Assembly: GCA_022578965.1 (NCBI GenBank)
Contig: MU400836.1
Span: 1 to 33,739, forward strand
DNA: 33,739 nucleotides
Reading direction: 5' to 3'
DNA from: Xylaria sp. FL1777
Lineage: Eukaryota > Ascomycota > Sordariomycetes > Xylariales > Xylariaceae
In this document: positions 21,360-31,930 of the stretch, in pieces
Layout of the letters: each line of letters opens with the position of its first letter
How positions within the stretch are numbered: the stretch's first letter is position 1
Program-made: the position numbers and the translations under genes
Notes under the pieces: model-generated
Databases searched by the model: none
What the model was told of the DNA's origin: nothing
What the model saw: the letters and a program-made list of their open reading frames with translations, nothing else

Positions 21360-24300
21360 ATTAATAGTTAAAAGGCAAAAAAACTTTTTTTAAAGCTTTT
21401 AAACCTTTTGCTTTTTTAAAAAGCATATAAAAGCTTTTTTTTTGTTTTTTAGGACTTTTAAAAAAGCGCTTTTGCTTTTTTTGCTAGTTTTTTTCTTATT
21501 TTCTGCCTTTTTTTTTTTTTTTTATTTCTTTTTATTTTAATTGTTTTATTATATATTGCTATTTTATTAATAGCAAGTAACTACTTTATAATATTATTTA
21601 TAGCTTTAAGCTTTTTTATAGCTAGTTATAAGTTTTTATTAGTTTATAGTAGCTTAGCTATAAAGCTTTTTTATAGCTGCTTTTTTTTGTTTTTTAGCAA
21701 GTTATAATATAGAACTATATATTAAAGGGTTTTTTTTTTTTTTTATATATTTGTAAAAAAGCATAAAAAAGCTTAAAACTTTTTTTTTATATAAAAATGT
21801 CTTTAGCTTTATTTTTTTAGTATACATTTATATTATTATAGCTGCTTTATACTTTAGTAATTTGCTATACTTTTTAAAAGCTTTGTTTTTATTAAGTTTT
21901 TGCTTAGCTATTATTAAATAACTGCTGCTTGTTTTAATTTAGCTTTATTTGCTTATTTATTTTTTTTTTAATGCAATTTTAGGTTTTTTTTTCTTTAATT
22001 ACTTTTTTTATTAAAAGTTTAAAGCTAATATTAAATCTTTTTTAGCTATGCTTTTATTATTGCTTATAAACTTGCTTTTTGTTTAGTTTTTAGTTTTTTA
22101 AGCTTTTATGTTTTAAATAAAAGTTTTGATTTTTTTTGTTGCTTTTTAAATTAACTTTTTAGCTGCTAAGCCTTTTATATAATACATATAAACTACTGCT
22201 TTATTACTAAAATATAAGTTAATAAAAAAAATCTTTATTTTAGTTTTTAAGTGCTTTATTTTAGTTGCTTTAAAAGTTTTAGTTATACGTTTAAAGTACT
22301 TGTTTTAAGTTATTATTAATAAATTAGCAATGCTTTTTACTTTATTTTTTTTAAAGTTCTTATGCTAAATTACTACACTATAAGCTAAAGTGCTTTATAT
22401 TATTATAATATATATTTGCTTTGCTTTTATTACATTACTGCTTTATATAAAGTTTTATAGTTTAATTATTATATATAACTAAATGTTTAGTTTTTTTTTA
22501 AGCTTTACTAAGTATTTTTTTTATTTTATGTTTTTATTAAACTATACTTTTAAAAACTTTGCGCTATTTTTTAAGTATACTATTACGTTAAAAAAGTGTA
22601 TTATTTGCGTAAGCGCTGTTTTACTGCTAAAAAAATACATTAATTTGCTTTTTTGTAGTGCAAACTTTATTTTATGTTGTTTTGTTTAACTTTTATACAT
22701 TTTTTATGCTGCCTTTAAAGCTTTATAGTTTTGCTTTATATTTAAGTTTACTATAATAAAGTTAGTATTATTAGTAAAGCTAATTATTACTAGCTTTTAA
22801 TATATAGTAAAGTTATTATAAAATATTAAAATATATAAAAAGAAAAAAAAAAAATAAAAGTAAAAACTTTTAAAAAACTTTAGCTTTTAGTACTATTAGC
22901 TAAAATACTGCTTTATTAAAACAAAAACATATTATATAGTTTAATATAAAAAAGTCCACTTATATAACTATTTAAAAAAAAAAGCTTTTTTGTTGCAAAA
23001 TATATATTATTTTTTTTTATTAATAGTATTAAAAGCTTTTATAATGTTTAATTGCAGCAAAAATACTATGCTTTTTTTGCTAATTGTTTTTTTTGCTATT
23101 TTTAATACTAGTTTAATAATTACGTTTATTAACTTGTTTTGTTTGTTATTTATTTAGTTATTTAGCAGAAAACTCTTTTGTTTAGCTACTTTTGCTATAT
23201 AATAATATAGCTTTTTTTTTAGTACCTTTTTTATTATATAAATAAACGTAATAAAGCGTTACTTTTTAGCTGTTTTTTTAGTTTTTTTTAACTTTTTAGG
23301 TTTAAGTATAACTACTATTTTTGCTTGCTTAAATTGCACTAAGTAATACTTTAATAAAAAATTAGTAATATATAATATTGTTATTTTTTTTGCTAAAGTA
23401 AATCTATAAGCTTTAAAAAAGCTATTAAATAATAAGTTATTTTTTAGCGCTTTTTATAGCGCTAATTTTTATATTAGCAATATTATATCTTTTTTTTTTG
23501 TATTAATGTTAATTATAAACTTTTAGTAGCTATTATAAGTTAAGTTTTTTTTAGATATATTAAACAAGTTTGCTAATAATGCAAAAAAAAAGCGTTTTAT
23601 TAATATAGCTATTTTTTTTTTAAAAGTATTAGCAAAAAGCAGTTTATTTTTTGTTTATTTTAATAATAAAATTATAGTAACTTTTAAAGCTAATTTATAA
23701 GCAAACTTTGCTTATTTAGCTAAGCTTTATAATAACTTAAAATTTTTAAATATTTTTATAAATGCTTATTTTTAGCTGCATTTTTGCGCTTTTTTTACTT
23801 TATTATTAAAAGCTTTTTTTTTTTTTTAAAAAGCTTGCTATACTGCTTTAGTTCTTTTGCTTTAAAACTTATAATATGCCTGTTTTATCTTTTTCTTTGT
23901 TTTAATTACTTTTAAGAACTATTAAAGTAGTGCTTAATGTTCTTTTCTTATAGTTTTTTTAAGCGTTATTTTATTTGCTATTTTTATTAGTTGTTAAATT
24001 AAAAGGTTAAAAGCATTATTTAGCTTGCTAAGTATATATAGCATATATATTTTTATAATAATAGCTTTTGCTTTTATAGCTACTTTATTTTTGTTTAATT
24101 TAAGCTAGTTTTATTTTTTTGCTTTTTTTAAGTATTTTTGCAAAACTATTCTTAAATTAATTATAACTTTTAATACTTTATAGTTAAAACTTAATTACTT
24201 TAAGTCCTTTTAATAAATAATAGCTAAATTACTAAACATTTATATTAAGTTTATTATTAAGCTTTTTTATTTGTGCTTTGTTTTAGTTATTTTTTTTTAA

Positions 24301-24850
24301 AAAGTAGCTAGTATAAAATCCTATTATATAATAAACTTAAGCAGTTTATTTGCTTTTTAACTTTTTTTGCTTTTTAAGTTTTATAATAAGTAATAAAAAT
24401 TAAAGTTGTTTATAAATATATAACATTTTTTTAGCTTGCTTGCTTTATATATTTCTTAAATTAAACTATATTAAACTGTTTTTTTTTAATTTAGCAAATA
24501 TATTAATTATAAAAATATTACTAGATTATTATTATTTATTATAACTTTTGCTTAGTTTTTATTAGCGTTTTTTACTAGCGTTTTTATTGCAATTTTTTTG
24601 TTTATATATAACATAGCTTTGCTTTTTAATTAAATAACTTAATAGTTATTACTATTAAAGCAATATATGTTATTATATTTATTAATTATTAGCTTTTAAA
24701 CTATTATATAATTAAAGCTATTGTTTTATAGCATATGTGCTATATTACTTTTAAATCTTATAATGTTTTAAAAAATAATATTATATATTATTAAGTTAAT
24801 AAAAATAAATTTTTGCTTGCATTATTAATTCGCTGTTTTTTTGCTAGTAA
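21360..24850 (-). pseudogene. LINE ORF2 remnant: endonuclease and reverse transcriptase (Tad1-like)
   Basis: Minus strand. An endonuclease-like region at about 24640-24810 reads NSFNYIIVQKLIIN (family pattern DIIxIQEPxIN), then AMLYINKKIAIKT. The RT fingers read KVVILKPKK (about 23310). Next is VFLLQLNIIKAFNTI, where the palm Asp (FDVKGAFD) is Asn, codon at 23046-23048. The catalytic FADD box is FTNN (22767-22778), followed by the NYKALKAA and FALQKSKL blocks typical of Tad1. A thumb-like KYFKRITKTFKATKIKHLKT is at about 22250-22330. A Lys-rich end lies at 21360-21540. A plus-strand open frame at 22483-22689 is only its shadow. It would have nicked DNA and performed target-primed reverse transcription. 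Confidence 0.8.
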
Positions 24851-25220
24851 CCTTTTTTTATTTAGCTTTATAAATATTAATACTATTAATATTTTTAAAC
24901 TATTTTTATTTATTTTTTTGCTTGTTATTACTGCTTTTTTAGCACTTTAAAAGCTTTTAAGTTATAATATATATATTGCTTTTGCTTTATTTTTTTATTT
25001 AATTTCTTTTTAGCAAGCTTTATTTTATACTACGTATGTTTTTTTATAGTTTATGCATTTTTGCTTTGCTTTCTGCGTTTTTATTAAGCAGCTTTTTTTA
25101 CTTCTTTAATGCTTTAAAGCTAAGCAATAGCTATACTTTAGGTTTTTGCAGCAATATTTAGCTATATAACTATATTTATAGCAATTAAAACATTATGTAA
25201 CTTTAAGCTTTATAGAGTTA

Positions 25221-25368
25221 CGGTATGGTGACCAATAGCCCCATAGCCCATTGTTTCAATGTGGCTCAATGGATGTGGCTACGCTACACCCCAATGTGGC
25301 TAGGTTGGCCTGTGCGTATGCATGGACCACCCATTGGTGCATGGACCACCCATTGGCCACACACACCG
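25221..25368. mobile_element. 148-bp MITE-like element with TA duplication, not RIPed
   Basis: Ends CGGTATGGTGACCAATAG at the left and, as reverse complement, CGGTGTGTGTGGCCAATGG at the right: imperfect terminal inverted repeats. It is flanked on both sides by TA (25219-25220 and 25369-25370). TA duplications are typical of Tc1/mariner/pogo-type transposition. There is no coding capacity. Inside, TGCATGGACCACCCATTGG occurs twice in tandem (25319-25337 and 25338-25356), and CAATGTGGCT recurs. Base composition is normal and C/G-rich, unlike everything around it. The parental transposase family is unknown. Confidence 0.7.
25319..25356 (+). repeat. Two perfect 19-bp tandem repeats inside the MITE-like element
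   Basis: TGCATGGACCACCCATTGG at 25319-25337 and again at 25338-25356, identical. The identity shows the duplication is recent or has not been mutated by RIP. Two short copies in tandem are far below the size usually sensed by RIP. Confidence 0.9.
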
Positions 25369-25380
25369 TAATCTAGCTAC

Positions 25381-25527
25381 TTAGCTACTTCCCACAAACC
25401 ACTTCATGGAATAGCTCTTTCCTTCTTCATACTTAGATTTCAATACAATTCCAGCTTTTCGGATAAAGCCCTGTTTTTTGTGATAGCTCAACGTATAACA
25501 TATAGCAAAAAGTTTGCAGTTAAATAG
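25381..25527 (-). pseudogene. Short un-RIPed coding-looking 3' tail, unidentified
   Basis: Minus-strand frame open for 48 codons and ending in TAA at 25381-25383. It reads ...LSYHKKQGFIRKAGIVLKSK and EEGKSYSMKWFVGSS before the stop. The amino-acid mix (Gly, Trp, Arg, charged residues) looks like ordinary protein, and G+C is normal up to about 25500, beyond which the frame runs into RIPed LINE sequence. It has no start codon context and no motif I recognise. It may be the end of a captured gene or transposase, or a chance frame; a frame of this length is not improbable by chance. Confidence 0.3.
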
Positions 25528-26299
25528 CTAGGCTTTTTATAAAAAACTGTTTTTATATATTATTTTAGTTATTATAATACTGCTTATATATAATAATATT
25601 AATATAAATCTAGCTTTTATATTTTTAAATAACATTTTTTTGCACTTTATAACTTTAAGGTGTTTATTATATAATAGCTATAATAAATCTTTATTTAAAT
25701 ATATTGCTTTAATTTGTTTTACTAAAACGTTTTTTACTATTAGTGTTACTTTTTTTTGTTGTATTTTTAACTTTTTCTTAAAAACTTTTATAATTTATTT
25801 TCTTTTTTTAGCTTTTTAAAATATTGCTTTTTTAAAAGTAATTACTATATTTTTACTATATAGCTTTTTAACAGCAATTATGTTACTACTTATAAACGCT
25901 ATATTTATTGCTTTAATAATATTAGCTAATGTTTTATTTTTAAAGTTGTTAGCTTATTTTTTAACCTTAATTAATACTTTTTTGTTTTGCTTAAATAACA
26001 TTGCTTTATTATTGCAAGCTAGCTATAAAACTATAACTTATGCTTAAAATTTTAATATGTTTATATTTAATAAAGTTTATTAAAAAAGCTTTTAAATAGT
26101 ATTTTTAACGCTTTTTTAGTTAGTTTTTATAGCAGCATTTAAATTATAGCAAGTTATAAATATATTAAAGTTATTTTTGTTATTAAGCTTTATGTTTTGC
26201 TAGCTTTCTTAGGCTTTTTTTAATGTATGCATTATTTGCGCTTTTTTTATGTTTTTTTAAAAAAAGATTCTTTATTATAACTAAGCTACTTAAGTACTT

Positions 26300-26880
26300 T
26301 AGCATATATTATAAGTTATATATATATATAGAATATCCTTTTTATACTTATTTTATAAAAGTTTTCTCCTTTTTTTAAGCTTTAGTTTTATTAAATACTT
26401 ACTATAAAACTAGAAATATATTAATTATTATACTTAACCTTTAATGCTTTATACTTTTTGTAATAATTTTAAAGCTTTTTAAAATAAGGTTACTTATAAT
26501 ACTTTGTTATACTATAAAATAACTAAATATTAATTAATTATATAAGCTAATGCTATTTTTAATAGCTTTTTTTTAAAATAAACTTTAATAATAAACTAAA
26601 AATAAACTTAGCATAAATTATCTTTAGAACTAAGCTTAAGCAAATAATAATTACTTAATGCTTTAAGTGCTAATATTTAACTATTATAAATATAAATTGT
26701 ATAGCTTTTAGCTAAAATTAAAAAGCTAAAGCAGCAAATTATACAACAAAAAAATAAAAGTAAATAAATTGCTTTAAAATTAAAAATAGCTCGTATTACT
26801 TTTATTTTATAATTAAATAAACAAAAAAACCAAAAAATAACATTTTTAAAAAAACAAAAGAACTTTTTAAACCTTAAAAA
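26300..26880. other. Junction region between the LINE and Gypsy-C, nothing recognised
   Basis: AT-rich sequence without readable coding pattern. It should contain the LINE 5' end and, if Gypsy-C is complete, its 5' LTR and leader. I looked for a matching LTR downstream of 31930 and found no convincing repeat. Confidence 0.4.
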
Positions 26881-28010
26881 ACAATTTTACAACTTAAGTT
26901 AAAAATAAAGACATAAAAATTTTAGTAATAATAACAACTCTTTATTTTTTAGCTTTAATAAAAAGCATAATTAAAGAAAACCTAAATATTAATTACGTTA
27001 AAATTGCTTATATTACTATTAATGCTACTTATTTAAAAATGCTAATTTTAATTAATTATTAAAGTTTAACTATAACTTTTTTAGCATAAAATTTATTTAT
27101 TAACGCTAGCTAAAATAAGTAAAAAAACTTTAAACTATTTTTAAAAAAGCTAATTAGAAATTTTGCTGTAATAAAAACAAGATTTTATACGTATATAGCA
27201 ATATAAACTAAAACTATAAAAATGCTTATTAATTAGCATTGCAAAAATTATTAACTTTAAAAAAAAAACAATTTAAAACTAATTAAAAAGTGTTTTTAAA
27301 TTAAACTAAAATTTTGCTTAAGCAGTTTGCTTTTTTATAAGCTAGCATAAGCATATAATTAAAACAAATAAATTAACAAGCTAACTAAAACTTAAAGCTA
27401 TTTAATTAATACTTTATTAATATTAAACTTTAAAATGTTTATTAAAATAAAAGCAAAAAAGCTTTATTATATTACTAAAAACTAAGCATATTACTTTAGC
27501 AAAAGTTAATAAATTATTATAACTTTTTGCTAATTATACAAGCTAATATAATTAATGCTATATAATAACGCTAAAAACTAATAACTAAAAAACAACGCTT
27601 AAACTATAGTAAAAAAAAACTAAAGTTAAATATTATTTAAACTACTAATAAATTAACTTTAAATATTAAGCAAAACTAAACTAATAATTAGTATACTAAT
27701 ACTAGCTATAAAAATAACAATATTAGTTTTAATAACTAGAATTATTATTATAAAAGCAATAATTATAATAATAGCTATAATAATAATAACCTAAAATTTT
27801 ATAAAAGCAATAATAATTATAAAAGCTAAAACTAATACTATAAAAGTAATAATACTAAAAGTTATAGCTAATATTAAAACTAAAAATATATAAATAATTA
27901 AAGTAATACTAATAATACTTATATTTTAAAAAACTGTTATATTTTTAAAACTTTTTTAAATTAACTTTAAAATAACAATAAAAGTAGTTTAAATTTAAAC
28001 TTTTATAAAA
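26880..28010 (+). pseudogene. gag remnant of Gypsy-C
   Basis: The capsid part is poorly readable. From about 27690 the frame reads YKNNNISFNN, YYYKSNNYNNSYNNNN, KSYSQYQNQKY and so on, an Asn/Tyr/Gln/Ser/Lys-rich tail that probably came from an Arg-rich RSNN-type tail (Arg/Gly codons reduced to Lys/Ser). It ends in NCYIFKTF at about 27920-27945, where a CCHC knuckle (CYxCxxxGH) would be expected; only the first Cys survives clearly. Position before the protease/RT supports gag. Confidence 0.5.
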
Positions 28011-28299
28011 ACTTTATTTATTATAGCTATAAATAACTTAGCTATATTACTTTTAATTGCTTTTAGCTTAAAAGTAATAATAATAACAATAATAACAAAA
28101 ATAATAAATTTAATAGTTATATTAGCTATAATAGTAATACTACTTAAAAACAAATTATTTAAAAAATTTAAGTAAATAAAAACTAAAATATAAATAAAAA
28201 AAACTAAAAATAATAATTAAAGTTTTATATACTTTTTTTATAAAAGCTATAATATTATAACTTAAAAAATAAATAGTAAGCTTAGTATTAATTATATTA

Positions 28300-30240
28300 G
28301 CTATAAGTTTTAAGCTAAAGTTATTATTTTATATATTTATTTTATGCTATTTTTATACTTTTTGCACTATTTATTTTATTAGCTTTATAAAATTACTTAT
28401 TAAAACTTATATTAATTTTAATTTATGCGCTAAATATAATTATATTAGTTTTATTTTTGCTTTTTATTATAAATTGCAGCAAGCATTTTTTTGTATATTT
28501 ATATTATAGCATGCTACTAAAAGTAAATTTTCTATTTATAAAGCTTATTAAGTTATTTATAAATTAATTAATAGTTGTAATATTATTTATAGAATTAAAC
28601 ATGTATATATAATTATTAATTATAACTATTGCTTTAAAAGTAGCTTTTTTTTACTATTTTAAACTACTTTAAAAAATAAAGAAATTATATTAAATTTAAG
28701 CATTAATTAATAGTTTTTTAAATTATGCTGCTTTTAAATAAAAATATTTAGCTTAACTAAGTTTATAAAAGCTTGCTAAAACTAAGCTTGCTACTACGTT
28801 ATTATTTAATTATTTAAACTTATATAGCTTAAAAAGTTAAAAAAAAGCTTTAATTATTTTAATTTTATAATAATTTTAAAAAAGTTTTATAATTTATTTA
28901 AGTTTTTTAATACTAACAAAGCAAATATATTGCTATAATTAAAGCAAAAAAACCTTGCTATTAAGCTAAAAAAAAACACAGTTGTACTTTATTTTTTTAT
29001 ATATTTATTAGCTTAAAATAAGCTAAAAAAACTACAAAAATAGCTTAATAAAATACTAAAAGCAAAAAAAATTAAAAAGTTTATTAGCTTTATTAATGCT
29101 TTAATTTTTTTTATATTTAAAAAAAATAAAAGCTTATGCTTATATATAAACTATAAAAAACTTAATTAAGTTATATATAAAAATTAATATATTTTACTAC
29201 TTATTTTAAAGCTACTTAATAAAATTTTAAAAGCTAAAATCTTTAGCAAAATTAACTTTAAAAACGTTTATTATTGCTTATATATTTAAAAAAAAATAAA
29301 TAAAAAACAGCGTTTTATATATACTATAGCTATTATAAATTTTTAGTTATGCTTATAAGTTTATTAAATACTTTTGCTATTTTTTAAAGTTATATATAAA
29401 AAGCATTTAATAATATAATAAATATATTTTGTATTATATATTTTAATAATATGCTTATTTTTTTTTTAAATAAAAATTTTTATATAAAATATATTTAAAA
29501 CGTTATTAAAAAGCTATAAAAAGCAAAACTATATGCTAAGTTATTTAAGTGCTAATTTTATTAAAAAAAAATTAAATTTTTAAGTTATATTATTTTTAGC
29601 TAAAAAATTAAAATAAACTTTTTACGTATAAATACTATTTAGTAATAGCTTATATTAAATATTTATTAAGTGTTATAATAATTTTTAAAGTTTTGTAACT
29701 TTTATTGTTGTTTTATAAACAAGTATTTTTATATTGCTGCGCTTTTGTTTAAATATTTAAAAAAAAATATAACAAAAACAAAAAAAAAGTTAAATCTTTT
29801 TAAATAGTTTTAAAAAAAAAGCTTTTAAAAACTTTTAAGATATATTTAAGCAAGCTATTTTTTTTATATATTTTAACTTTAAAAAACAAATATTGCTAAA
29901 AACTAATTTTTTTAAAGTAGCTTTTACAAAAAATTTATTTTAGCAAAATAATTAAAGCATTTTTAAACTAGTTGCGTTTTATTTTTAAAAGTTATTTAAA
30001 AAAAAAATGCAGTATAATATGCTTAACTAAAAAATACTTGTAATAATAAATTGCTTTAAGCATTAGTAGCATTATTTATAAAAAAGCAATTTATTAGTTA
30101 AAGTATTAATTAATTATATTAACTTTTAAGCGTTTATAAAAACGTTAAAGCTTAATAAAAAGCAAGCTTATTAGTATTTATTATTAGCTTTTTTAACTTT
30201 ATTATTAAATATTAAGCAAGCAAAAAAAACAAAGCTAATT
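28300..30240 (+). pseudogene. Protease, reverse transcriptase and RNase H of Gypsy-C pol
   Basis: Protease-like sequence at about 28400-28700 is weak. RT in frame 1 gives ALIFFIFKKNKSLCLYINYKK near 29089-29150 in part, then KAKIFSKINFKNVYY (family KDGSLRLCVDYR and GAKIFTKIDLKNAY). A one-base deletion in the A-run at 29288-29296 moves the frame to 3. There KTAF, FLVM and FCIIYFNNMLIF are read; the catalytic YLDD is YFNN, Asn codons at 29445-29450. KAKLYAKLFKC and YIKY follow. RNase H returns to frame 1 from 29821 with KAFKNF, FKLVAFYF, QKILVIINCFKHQQHYL and KLNKKQAY. Stops replace Gln and Trp. Confidence 0.8.
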
Positions 30241-30599
30241 TTTTTTTGCGTTATTTTAATTATATAACTATTTTGCTTAGTAATATTAATATTTTTTTAA
30301 TATTAAAAAAAAAAGTTATAATAGTATAATAAATTAAAGTTCTTAATTTATATTTTAATGCTTAAGCTAAAGCTTTATACTTTAAAGTTATATTTGCTAA
30401 AAAAGCCTTTTTTATTTAAGCAGTTATATATTTGCGTATATAAATAGCTGCAAGCTTAAAAAAATTAAAAGATTTAAAAGCTTTTAAAAAGCTAAAAAAC
30501 TTTATTTAAAAAGTTTAAAAAAAAAACTCTAAATGCTATATAATTATAAAACAATTAAAAGCAAAAAAGCTTACAAATTTTTAATAATTAATAAAAAAA

Positions 30600-31930
30600 T
30601 CTTTAGTTTGCTATAAAAACAAAATTTATATTTTTTTTAAAAAAGCTATATATTTTTAATTTATTAAGCTATACTATAATGATTTTTTAGCTAAACATTT
30701 TAGCTAAAGCTGCACTTTAAAACTGCTATAACAAAAGTTTTACTAAAGCAATATAAAACTAAATGTTAAAAAATATATATAAAGCTATATAATTTGCTTT
30801 AAAACTAAAGCAAAACATTATTAAAAATATAGTAAACTTAACGCTTTATTAATACTTAATAAACTTATATAAAAGCTATTTATAAACTTTATTATAAGTT
30901 TGCTAAAAATTTTTTATAAAAAAAAACTAATTAATGTTATTTTTATTATTATAAACAAATTTATTAAGCTTATATACTTATTTTTAGTTAATACTACTAT
31001 AATTTTAGTTAAGCTAATAGTTTTATTTTATTATAAAATTAAATATATTTATAATAGCTTAAAAAGCATTATTTTTAATAAAAGCTTTATTTTTACTAGC
31101 TAATTTTAGTTTAATTTATGCTATTATTTAAAAGTTAAGCAAAAGCTTTTAATAACATTTTACTTTAAAACTAATAAACAAATAAAACAAATAAACTAAG
31201 TAATTAAAAGTTATTATAAGTACTTTATAAATAATAAATAAACTAATTAGCTTTAACTTTTATTTTAAGCTTTTTTTGCTATAAATTCTGCTATTAATTT
31301 TATAATTAAACAATTACTTTTTAAAGCTTTATATAGTTATATACTAAAATTTTATTTGTTTATTAAAAATAACTTTATATTAAAAAAGATTTTAGCTATA
31401 TAAAAACATTTTAATAAGTTATAAACTATTAAAAACAAAATAACAAAGCAATAATAAATTATAACTAATAAATATATAAAACATTATAATAATAAATATA
31501 AACTTATAACTTTTAAAACTAAAAACTTAGTAGTACTATTAATAAAAAATATTAAGTTTAAAAATAAAAAGTTAGCGCTTAAGTTTATTAAACTTTTTTA
31601 AATTCTTTTTATAGTTAGTTTATAAGCATATTATATTAGTTTTTTAAAATAATATAGCTGTTTTTATTTTGTTTTTTTAATTTAGCTATTTAAGCTTTAA
31701 AAAGCTAAACATAAATATAGTTTGCTTATATTAAACTTTAAAAATAAATTAAAGAAATAAAAAGTTAAAAATATAATAAGTAAAATAACTTATAATAAAG
31801 AAAAATATTATTTTATTAAATAAAAAAGCTAGCTAACTAAATATAATCAATAAATACTTACTATTAATATTATAGCTTTTAAAACAATTAAAAACTTTAA
31901 AAAGCGCTTAAGTTATAAAAAAAAAGCAAA
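30600..31930 (+). pseudogene. Integrase and chromodomain of Gypsy-C pol
   Basis: From about 30604: SLLYYKNKIYI, KLYYNDFLAKHF, TLKLLQQKFY, the HHCC end of a Ty3/Gypsy integrase. The core is in frame 3. First Asp is Asn (AAC, 30885-30887, INFII), second Asp is Asn (AAT, 31077-31079, SIIFNKSFIFTS) and Glu is Lys (AAA, 31185-31187). The stop-free run 30900-31103 is part of this core, not a separate gene. The GPF-like module reads ITFKTKNLVVLL, IKNIKFKNKKLALKFI. The chromodomain at 31761-31916 reads KVKNIISKITYNKEKYYFIK, then *KS*LTKYNQ and FKKRLSYKKK, matching EVEEIISKITYxGExYYLVKWKGW. The aromatic-cage Trp codons are stops. Confidence 0.82.

Larger units (their letters stand above)
25030..26290 (-). 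pseudogene. LINE ORF1 remnant (gag-like, CCHC knuckle), split by insertion
   Basis: Minus strand. A 5' part at about 25540-26290 reads NFNIFITCYNLNAAIKTN, then TLANIIKAINIAFISSNIIAVKKL, resembling the coiled-coil/RRM-like gag of Tad1 elements (given here as short blocks). The 3' part begins at 25218 and downward with CFNCYKYSYIAKYC (codons from 25192 leftward). That is a C-x2-C-x4-H-x4-C knuckle whose His is now Tyr, followed by further Cys-rich sequence. The island at 25219 to about 25500 separates the two parts. ORF1 would coat LINE RNA. Confidence 0.7.
21180..26300 (-). mobile_element. Tad1-like non-LTR retrotransposon (LINE), interrupted by an un-RIPed island
   Basis: Minus-strand element with ORF1 at higher coordinates and ORF2 (endonuclease then RT) at lower coordinates, the order of Tad1-clade LINEs from fungi. 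The plus strand is strikingly T-rich over this interval, the mirror of the A-rich coding strands elsewhere. The 3' end is near 21175-21190 (minus-strand reading ends taataataaagtaaaaaaa), where it meets Gypsy-A copy 3. The 5' end is not defined beyond about 26300. RIP damage is as heavy as in the Gypsy elements. Confidence 0.8.

Noticed and set aside
22483..22689. 68-codon plus-strand frame, Phe-rich
   Set aside because: Antisense of the LINE RT (minus strand), whose blocks KLMYFFSSKTALTQ and FALQKSKL lie exactly here.
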